This document shows, piece by piece, positions 56,233 through 64,000 of a DNA stretch of 64,000 bases. How positions within the stretch are numbered: the first letter of the stretch is position 1; the number at the start of each line of letters is the position of its first letter. The stretch lies in NCBI GenBank assembly GCA_014925825.1, contig JACGCK010000044.1, positions 1 through 64,000 on the forward strand, in the 5' to 3' direction. Made by a program: the position numbers and the translations under genes. The notes beneath the pieces are model-generated. The model saw only the letters and a list, made by a program, of their open reading frames with translations. It was not told where the DNA came from and did no database searches. Source of the DNA: Pholiota molesta. Taxonomy: Eukaryota > Basidiomycota > Agaricomycetes > Agaricales > Strophariaceae.

Positions 56233-57330
56233 TTAATTCATCAATTCGTTGATGAGATATCGCTGGGAGGATATATGGAATCCCACGTAGCCGTCTTTGA
56301 ACTTCTGCCACGCTTGGTACGCATCTTGGTCCGCTTCCAGGATTTTGCAAACTTGCTCATGGGCTCGGGCGACGTCGTTGGCGAGCTGCTCAAAGGCCTC
56401 CATCGGTGTGATTCCGTGGCATCTGGCGAAGACAGAGATGTAATTGGCTGTTTCGTGCGCAACCTCTTCTTTATAAAAGGACAGGACGTCGCTGTAGGTC
56501 TCGTTAGATTAAATATTCCCCGTTGGCTTAGAATAATGCAACTCACTTTCCGTGGCCTAGAAAAAATGAGGCATCGGGTATGCACTAGAAACGACGTAGC
56601 AAGGGCTTAATACACAGCGTTTGTCCTCGAAAACAACGAGAGCAACTTGCCTGAATATAGCTTTGCATTGGAATGCTTCGAGGGAATATCATCACCCCAA
56701 AAGCTTCGTTAGCGCCAGACATATTTCTTGTAAATTCTGGGTAGTCTTTTGCATGTAACGACGCCTTTATAAATATAAACTGACTTAGTACGGGCGCAGT
56801 GACAGATACGAGAACATGGTTACCTTCATTCCTTGAGTTTGGAATTCCAATGTACAGGCATTGATCAAATTGAGCGCGCCCATCAATATAATGTTGGCAA
56901 GAACAGGCTCATAATAATCTGGGATCTTCAGGAGAAAATCCGCCAAGGCATCGAGGACAAGGTCGAACTGCTTCTCTCGGCGAATAAAACGCTCAGCGAA
57001 GACGCGCAAGCGTTCGTTGTCCCGCACGTAGAAATCGTCGGCGTGGACGAGGAAAGCGGTATAGATGGCGATGAATACCCGGGTTTCTTCGTCGATATGG
57101 CCATAGGCCATGGAAGCAAGAGAAACACCGACTGGGATGAATGGGCGCAAAGAAGGGATGGACCGGTCGGTTCCCATTGGATAACCGTTGTCTATGGCGA
57201 ACTTGCAGCAGAGGTTGTGGAAGTCTTGAAGTTGCGCGTAAGGGGTAACGATGAATGGGGCTTTGATCTTGAGGAAAAGGCCTTCTATGACCTCCCGAAT
57301 CACCGTCTTCTTGCTAGGCTTAGATGCCAT
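56233..57330 (-). CDS. TRI5-type (trichodiene synthase-like) sesquiterpene synthase
   Basis: Class I terpene cyclase of the trichodiene synthase family, turning farnesyl diphosphate into a cyclic sesquiterpene. Start at 57330 (MASKPSKKTVIREVIEGLFL). The first metal-binding motif is HADDFYVRDNE around residues 97-106. The second (NSE) motif is in the 3' exons as NDVLSFYKEE, followed by EQVCKILEADQDAYQAW and a C-terminus RYLINELMN ending at 56233. About four exons. Metal-binding residues are all present, so activity is plausible. Basidiomycetes carry many such genes with varied or unknown products. The family name does not imply trichothecene production, and no other trichothecene pathway gene is in the window. 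Confidence 0.87.
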
Positions 57331-59575
57331 GATCTAGGGATATTGTACTGTCAGACGTTGCGTTGAAGTAATTAAAAGCGTCGTGGTCTCACAATGTTGG
57401 TTATAGCAGAGCCTGTCATTGTTCCTAAGGCAGATTGTTTTGTTAACGGTTAGGAGATAGTTGGATAGACTGTGGTGTGTTGAATGAGAGTTGTATGCTT
57501 GAATCCACACCGACCTTTATACTTCCTTCCTGTTAGAATCTCGGCTTGAATCTCTCGAATAAGTATATCATCTCATCCGACCATGTTTCTGTTGAAAATT
57601 TTCGAGTGTTCGTCATACCATCCACGCAAATCTGAAACCAGAGCTCCGATCCTTTCGAGGCTTCGGTGGGAGTAATGTACAAGGTTCGCATCAAGCCACC
57701 AGATATGATGGACAACGATTTTCCTAATGGACTATAGAGTAGTCGAAACCGTTGCACTGCCATCTAAATAGGAAGATGATAAGAGAGATAATCAACTCCC
57801 AGCCGGGGTTCTCAAATGAAGGTACTCATCATTCGTACATTATAGCATCAAGTATGTCGGTGTGCATTGCCAACAGCAAAAGAACCGTGGCTGTATATGG
57901 TCATAAGTGAGCCGAATTACAGTGATATAAAAAACACTGCCTCATGTGCACTCGAGGAAAATATTCCCTATTCTGATATTATCCTCCATCGCTATTACCC
58001 AGTAGAAATATGATATCAACCTGAGCCACAAAACCGACTCTACCTTCAGATCTCAAGTCCATTGTGATATGAGTAGACGACACTCCTTCTTTTCGCTCGA
58101 CACGAAGCAATGGGCGCCTATCTAGTAAGACGTGGGAACATATCATGATAGCAGCGGCACCAGAGCGGCACTGGGAGAGGCATGCCATAGCTGTGCAAAG
58201 CGCGTCTATTTTCCAATCCGGTCTACTACTTTCCGAAATCTATTCAGGTTCCAAAGCAGCAATTCGCTTCGCTTCGGTACTGAATTTTCTCCTTTGTCCG
58301 AATAGGGCAGCGCAAACAAAGAAGGTTGAACGATGATCCGCCTATCATTGGCAATGCCGACGTGGCTCTGCGTTACATTCGATTCGCAAATCACGGCAAA
58401 CTACCACTACCACCACTACTGCTTTCAATATTCACTCGTCTTTGCACTTGTTAAGAATCAACATAAGGAGGCATCAGCATTTTGGCGATAATTATTGCAC
58501 CGCTGCGAACGACATCTAGTTATTCATACCGCACTGGCGATTCAGATGTCGCCTTCATAAGGCCAGCTAGCCATGGCGACCTTAATTTACAACCGTTTCT
58601 TCTTAACTATAAATCTTCTGATTTAATTTCGCAAATTTTGACACTCCCGCGGCCGAGAAACCGACATTTTTGATTAAATAGCGATGCTGCCGATGCATGT
58701 CAGCTGTAACACAGATTATGATGGTCAGATAAGAGGATACGAACATGCGTGCCTATGCATCTAATTGCCTACTTTTTTTGAAGCCTGTTACACCCATATC
58801 AAACTCGGTGCTGATCTCTCCGCGGATGCCGCGAGTGAGGTCCTAGGACTTGGTGGCTTATGCTGAGCGAAAGAGAAAGAGAAAATTAGGCGCTTCTCAA
58901 CTTAGACACCGACATTGGCGCTGCGGCGTCGATGTTACTATGGCTCGGCCGAGCAGGAGGGTGTGCATAGGATGTGTCTTTTAAATGAAAGAAAGAACGT
59001 TCCCAGAGCAGACGCCCAGATAGTGGATACCGACCTCATCGTAGTCTGCAATTTGACATAATTGGGGTCCATGTTCAATGACGCGGCAAAACTTGTGGGA
59101 AGGCAGTGGATGCCCGTGCTCTCAGGGAATAGATCGTGTTTCCAGTTTTTCAGAACGCTCAGAAATACATCCTGAATGGACATATGTGTGTATGATATAG
59201 GGCCTCTTCCTCGTCTGGCTACTTGCTGAGAATCTGATAACGTATTGCAAGGGCAGTGGTCATAAGTAATTGGTCCGTGTTTCGGACGTCCGTTCCTTCA
59301 TCCAGATGGTTGCGGCATTAGGGAACAGAGAGAAATGGACTTGGAGCATGAGAAATGTGGCAACACATATCGTGCCAATAGCAATCGTACTCCAATATAT
59401 CTTTGTTGATTTGTGAATGATATTTTAATCGTCCATACTTATTTATTGTAGATTATTCGGCTTGAGCACCATATCGCGCATACTTAAGAGTCAGGACGTC
59501 TAAAGCTTGAAAATACATCCTTTCAACGACACCATAAATCTTTCGGGATCATCCCACATTAACTATTAGGTGACT
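57331..59575. other. Gene-poor interval beside the terpene synthase
   Basis: Contains the terpene synthase promoter. A minus-strand frame at 57533-57763 (76 codons, MAVQRFRLLYSPLGKSLSII to YLFERFKPRF) is protein-like and may be an exon of a small unrecognised gene. A minus-strand frame at 58938-59183 is weaker. Nothing else is supported. Confidence 0.35.
57533..57763 (-). CDS. Possible small hypothetical protein or exon
   Basis: Frame of 76 codons from an ATG at 57763, ending TETWSDEMIYLFERFKPRF. I do not recognise the family. Composition and the well-formed C-terminus make coding plausible; it could also be the last exon of a longer gene. It lies about 200 bp upstream of the terpene synthase start, same strand. 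Confidence 0.3.
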   Translation of the reverse strand: MAVQRFRLLYSPLGKSLSIISGGLMRTLYITPTEASKGSELWFQICVDGMTNTRKFSTETWSDEMIYLFERFKPRF

Positions 59576-60708
59576 TCAGCCCCACTTGTACGTGCGCAAA
59601 ATCTGGAACACATTTGAAGGGTACTCACAAAATGGTTTGCATCAGTGATCAATTCGAAATCAATCTCTCCCTGGTGCGCCCTTGCTTTTAACCACCACAT
59701 CGCGTAGATAATAATCCAGAGGGTGTTTTCACAATACATCATGCAAATCTTGAGGCCCGGCCATTCTTTGCGAGTCTCCGGATCGAACAACGCCCTATGC
59801 GCCTGATTATGGTGCACGGTTTCGAACGGCCCTGGCATTATTATCGGGGTATCGAATTTTACCCCGGATATGGAGTCGGTGGTAGAATGGATTTCCTCGT
59901 CGGTCATTGACGCCACGGTTGGTTTTCGAACATTGGTATCAAAATCACGCTGGTTGAGATTATGATATTCTTGTAATGATTGATCGCCGTGCTGAAAATA
60001 ACCCGAAACCCAGGGTCCGAATGCCGCGTCACGCTCTTGGGGCGTCATGCTTGGGTCCCAAACTGGCATATAGGATCCCTCTGGTTGTGGCATCCCGAAT
60101 GCACTAAAGGGAGCATCTATGATGACGAATTAGCATCAGAAAATCAAAATATAGAATATGATGTTACGAACCCCAACCAACATAACTGCGAACGTACTTT
60201 TGTAGTCTGTCCTTTGTGTCTGGTGGTAGATCATGGATCGCGCCCAGAACAGCCAAGGCAAATATGTTCCCCATCGACCACCCAACAATAGCAACCCCGC
60301 CTTTCTTTGGCAGTTCATGTGTTTGAATCATGCTATCTATGAAGAGCGCGAGGAGGACACCTTGCGCCTGTAGAAACGCAGCGCGCTGCTCCTCGGATCC
60401 GTCTCTCGTTATCTCTACCTCTTCTGAAGTATAGGGCGCGGAGCCCTGGTATGGGCGACGAGAGACGCATATGATCCGAACACCGTCAGTTTTGGCAAGT
60501 GGTAGGATTCGCGCGAATATGCCTAGTTTCCGAGGCCAGATTACATAAATACAAGATACAGCCATTCAAGAAGTACTGAAACCATACCGGAATGAAAACT
60601 ATGGCCATGAACCATGATGATGGTGGTATATTCATCGATATTTTGATCAACGGGCCCACTGTCTATGTAGTGGAAAGTAACGTCTCCAGAGACCGCGATA
60701 GTGGGCAT
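59576..60708 (-). CDS. Alpha/beta hydrolase
   Basis: Start at 60708 (MPTIAVSGDVTFHYIDSGPV), preceded by a TATA-like CTTATAAAGGC about 55 bp upstream. The oxyanion strand is TTIIMVHGHSFHSG, then IFARILPLAKTDGVRIICVS. The nucleophile elbow is AIVGWSMGN (GxSxG) and the C-terminal exon supplies ITDANHF, the catalytic His. A final short intron (donor GTGAGT) leads to WG and a stop at 59576. Four exons. The long insert with PVWDPSMTPQERDAAFGPW is typical of fungal members. Class (esterase, epoxide hydrolase-like or other) is not determined. Same strand as the terpene synthase 2.2 kb away; a metabolic link is only a possibility. Confidence 0.82.
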
Positions 60709-60814
60709 GTTGTCGCAGGATAGATTGAAAAATTGAAATATATGGGCCGTTTTGGTGCCTTTATAAGATATCGAAGAATGAATGACTATGGGGACACGTC
60801 AGTGAATAGCGGAC

Positions 60815-61482
60815 TAATATGATCGAGCTAGAAGTTTACTTGAGTATCTCCATGCTATAAAGTCACTGGGAATCTTCATAGCAATTTCGGGACAGCGGCC
60901 AATCCTGACATGAAGCAGCTCATAGTTCGTCCAGCTGAATACTGTCTGATAAATAGCAACCTCAAGCTCGAGGTCAAACAGATTGGCCAGAAGTGAACGG
61001 GTCCTAAGCGCAAAGAGTTAGTGCTCATAAGATCAGTCAGTACTCAAGGTCGAAGATATATCCCGCTATCATGACCTAGTTGGCAGCCGTCCAGGGCTAG
61101 AGCAGTCAGCTAGTGCTGTATTCGACATAAAGAACCCATGCCTGTCGGGCAGGTCCAGCAGCGCATAATGCGGTCCCTGCGTGATTTTAGCCAGATGGTT
61201 CCATTTCATCAAGCATGCTTATAACAATTTTCGGCTCACCTGATACCGCTCCCAGCCTCCATAGTAAGCGTCGTTTGGGGGATAGGCTCGTATCGATCGC
61301 GAAGTATTCCTGAATGTGTCTTTTCTGTCCTGACCGCATGCTAGTCTCGAGTTCCGATGCAAAGAAATTCATTCCTTGGAAGCTTTTGCCACTGACAGCG
61401 AGATCAAGGACCTTTAGCATATCCGCCACCGCGTTCCCAACGCGCTCCTAGCTCTCCAAATCAGCTCGACGGTTTCTTGGGC
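60815..61482 (-). pseudogene. Unrecognised spliced gene, probably eroded
   Basis: On the minus strand, exon-like segments join with good splice sites: NDAYYGGWERYQ / GPHYALLDLPDRHGFFMSN / TRSLLANLFDLELEVAIYQT, then WTNYELLHVRIGRCPEIAMK and IPSDFIAWRYSS. Introns are GTGAGC...GCAG near 61,185-61,245 and GTCATG...TTAG near 61,005-61,080. Upstream of these, the candidate start MALSPRNRRADLES is followed by an in-frame TAG, and the conserved frame changes, so the 5' part looks damaged. I do not recognise the family. It ends about 100 bp before the alpha/beta hydrolase start. Confidence 0.4.
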
Positions 61483-62309
61483 TTAGAGCCATTGTAAAAG
61501 ACCAAAGAGGTCCCGAGAAATTATCGCCGGTACAATGAAAGGCTGGAGAAGATGGCGGATTGGGGTCAAGATGAGGTAGGCGACTAGTCAATGTCATTGT
61601 CAATGTCAACAATGTCTGGTCATGTGATAGGGGTGACCTTCAAGTTCTAGTTCTTAATTCGTCCAACAACGTCCCAAATAATTCATGTTAAGTGACTATT
61701 CCACAGTAAGTAGCACTCACGTTGACCTCAGCGAGATTATATTCTACTGCCGTTAAAATTATTACTTGATGAGCGTAAGTAACAAGATTGAATACTCTCA
61801 GCAGTCTTTAAATAGATATTTCGCCTGTGCGAGTGCCTTTGTCCTTTTTATTGGAGGTATTTCGGTGTAGTAAAAAATAACCTTTTCTGCAACCGTGTAG
61901 CTAAAGCCCAATAGCAGGAAGAAAAAATTTCAGCCTTTCTTGAACTCTCAATATCAGCAACAATCAATCTCGATCAGAGATATTTTTAGCGCTACTTATG
62001 TACCCAGGCAGCAGCTCCTACAGATCGGAAGGCTACTTAAATACATCTGATTGTAAGATGATCAAATACTATGTACTACCTCCTGAAGGGATCACCGTTG
62101 AATTTGGTTTTTATAATGGGAAAACGACGGGAAGAATCAAAATGGCAAGACACGAAAAACAAGATATCAAATTCAGAGGCATCCTAAGAAATTATAGTCG
62201 GGGTGGGTGTTTATTCCAAATGCGAGTAATTCGACGGCACCGTGAGCTGCAGTCAAGAGAGGAAAACACTGGATGGTTCACTCGCAACGCCTAATCTGCA
62301 TTGGTTGTA
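61483..62309. other. Intergenic, one doubtful frame
   Basis: A plus-strand frame at 61998-62294 (98 codons, MYPGSSSYRSEGYLNTSDCK) has no recognisable domain and no clear conservation; I do not call it. Nothing else seen. Confidence 0.3.
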
Positions 62310-62791
62310 TCAGTTGGCAGTTGGGATAACGATAGAGTCGGTGGCGGTGGGAAAGAAGGTGCTCTGCACAACGGAAGTGACAATGGTGAAATCCGGCTCG
62401 TTGACTGGGTAGCAAACGAAGACTTGGCCGTCTGGGGAGCTGGAATTGGAAGTGGGAGACGTGGTGTTGGAAATATCTATAAAACGAGGAGTGATGGTAG
62501 CAGCAATGCTAGTGGCGGTGGCGGTGGGGAAGAAGGTGCTCTGAACAACGGAATCGATAACGGTGAAAATCGCCTGGTTGGCGGGGTAGCAAACGAACTG
62601 TTGGCCGGTAGAATTGGATGCGGGCGCCGAGCTAAACGTCGGCGGGGCCAGGGCCCTAGAATGCAGATCAGGTTGGTGTCGGCGTCCTGCCTCGAATGAG
62701 GATGGTACACTCACTGTGAAATAGCGGATGCATCAACTCCGATGCTCATCACAGCGAGGGCTGCAAGCATGCTCAAAAAGGTAGATTGCAT
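62310..62791 (-). CDS. Small secreted protein with two internal repeats
   Basis: Start at 62791. Exon 1 encodes a signal peptide (MQSTFLSMLAALAVMSIGVD, then ASAIS). A roughly 60-bp intron (GTGAGT...TCTAG) leads to QALAPPTFSSAPASNSTG. The mature part contains two repeats, QQFVCYPANQAIFTVIDSVV and GQVFVCYPVNEPDFTIVTSV. Each is followed by QSTFFPTATxxS, and they are separated by a Ser/Thr-rich linker with potential N-glycosylation sites (NTT, NSS). About 140 residues in all. One Cys per repeat could pair within or between molecules. Role unknown; it fits the class of small secreted proteins or wall-associated proteins of mushrooms. Confidence 0.75.
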
Positions 62792-63519
62792 GACTGATTA
62801 AAGGCAAGATTGGGGAGTGAATTTGGAGAGTGAATTTGGAGGGTGAATTTGGAGGTACTGAATTTATTCTAGTATTCAAAGAGGCCTTTTATACCATAGA
62901 GCCTCAAGTAACGTACGCACGGCCAATATTGCCTTCGAGTGACTACTGCAGGATGGAACTGCTCCGAACGGCTTAAAAACGCCTCAGTCGTGGATCCAAA
63001 ATGCTGTCAGGTTGGGTACGTGGACCTGTGGCTTCGGCAACGCATGAATTCAGATATACATATTTAGCTGTAGCAGAACAACATTTAACGGCGTTTTATG
63101 AAATTTTCGTACACACCGGCCATAGATGACAAGGTTCCTTATGATTACGGGCTTCACTTTCAGTTAATGTTATTCCAGTCTGGGAGTTCAGGACGACCAG
63201 AAAGAGACGATTAGCTATCATGTTTAGACCGAAGCTGGCGAGATGTGGGCACATACGACCAAGTTGGACAGGAACGGCTATAAAAGACCGTTTCGAAGGA
63301 GGACTCTATTAAGTTAGCCACGATGTCAAGCCTTGGCCAAGCTATACAAGTGGAAGCAAGGCCATTGAGGATTAACCAGCAGACGTATCCTGGGACAAAG
63401 CGGCACATCTGAGGCTGTTGGCAGATATAATCGAAGCAAGAAACAGTTCTTTGAAGATTGCGATCGAATTCAGCATGAATTGTTTCCACTGTTCAGTGTC
63501 CCAAAGCAAATCCGTGAAC
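62792..63519. other. Intergenic with promoter minisatellite
   Basis: Holds the promoter of the small secreted protein and the 3' side of the gene at the right edge. A 13-bp tandem repeat lies at 62816-62854. Minus-strand frame 63211-63489 has no family signature. Confidence 0.35.
62816..62854 (+). repeat. 13-bp minisatellite, three units, in a promoter
   Basis: Three units of AGTGAATTTGGAG (third GGTGAATTTGGAG), starting 25 bp upstream of the small secreted protein start codon, in its leader or promoter. Confidence 0.9.
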
Positions 63520-64000
63520 TTAAACGATTTCCGGAAACAAAGTGGGTATATACAATGACATTGGAAATATCGCGGGATTCAAGTCTCCCATGAGCACTTC
63601 AACAATGTTTTCCCCTTCAATGAATTCTGTGGGAACGTTCAAATTGAGTAAAAACTTATCATGAGATACTTAAACTTACGACGAAGCGGCAACTGTCTGG
63701 TCGGCAACACTCTGTTTTCCCCCACTTGCGTTCGAATTTGGTGATGGGCATTGTAGAGTAAATGCAGGTGGAGATACTGATAGTGAGCGTGTACCAAGTA
63801 AAGGCAGTGAGCGATGTGCGGCATTTGGCAAAGACCGCCTTGCAGGCTGGGAACCTAAGCATTTCTAAGTGCAAATGTTAGCTACTGCAGAACGTAGCGG
63901 GGAGTCATAGACACATCAAGCTCACTTTAAATATTTCAAATTTCTTTTGAAATAGATCGACTTTTGTCGTCGCGTCGAACAAACCGAAGAAGCTTCCAGT
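63520..64000 (-). CDS. Partial unrecognised gene at right edge
   Basis: Minus-strand exons appear to continue beyond the window. The edge exon reads TGSFFGLFDATTKVDLFQKK and ends at a GTGAGC donor near 63,926. The next contains MLRFPACKAVFAKCRTSLTA and KFERKWGKTECCRPDSCRF. The last reads PTEFIEGENIVEVLMGDLNP and IFPMSLYIPTLFPEIV with a stop at 63520. The joins follow GT-AG signals but I cannot assign a family. Start lies outside the window. Confidence 0.45.

Noticed and set aside
50149..60708. A terpene biosynthetic cluster including the aldehyde dehydrogenase
   Set aside because: The housekeeping gene NAP1 lies between, genes face different ways, and no P450, transporter or regulator is present.

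Overview
The window is nuclear DNA of a filamentous basidiomycete, almost certainly an agaricomycete mushroom. The evidence is dense short introns (about 50-65 bp, GT-AG), an AA9 polysaccharide monooxygenase, lineage-typical F-box/LRR proteins, a TRI5-type terpene synthase, and a transposon carrying a TET/JBP dioxygenase. No tRNA, rRNA or CRISPR was seen.

Layout. 0-2.3 kb: two tandem type II haloacid dehalogenase genes, the second damaged. 3-4.1 kb: secreted AA9 LPMO. About 6.27-10.71 kb: a giant near-spacerless palindrome without a recognisable gene. 11.1-13.3 kb: MFS transporter. 14-15.8 kb: beta-lactamase-like serine hydrolase. 16.3-17.9 kb: F-box gene. 18.1-20.1 kb: foldback element with a second inverted-repeat element nested in one arm. 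20.5-22.2 kb: F-box gene A. 22.7-27.0 kb: compact housekeeping block (BLES03/eIF4E-like, NAT9, UTP7). 27.5-37.1 kb: nested mobile DNA. 37.4-41.0 kb: F-box gene B and broken copy C. 41.5-47.3 kb: PUF6, IES6/INO80C, NAD-dependent reductase. 50.1-55.2 kb: aldehyde dehydrogenase and NAP1. 56.2-62.8 kb: TRI5-like terpene synthase, alpha/beta hydrolase, an eroded gene and a small secreted repeat protein. A partial gene runs off the right edge.

The most notable object is an 8,912-bp transposon at 28,223-37,134. It is delimited by an exact 8-bp target duplication (CGCCCGTG) and an imperfect 27-bp terminal inverted repeat. It carries three genes: an XPG/FEN1-like nuclease (+), a TET/JBP-family 2-oxoglutarate dioxygenase (-) and a DDE transposase (+), the last two head to head. 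It split the 5' flank of F-box gene B; the other half of that flank lies at 27,395-27,543. A 663-bp MITE with a 9-bp duplication landed at the same spot. The nuclease frame is open. The transposase has one in-frame TGA and one frame change, and the dioxygenase has four in-frame stops in its N-terminal half but an open catalytic domain, so this copy looks recently decayed.

Exon limits were read by eye from splice signals and family conservation, so internal boundaries are provisional.
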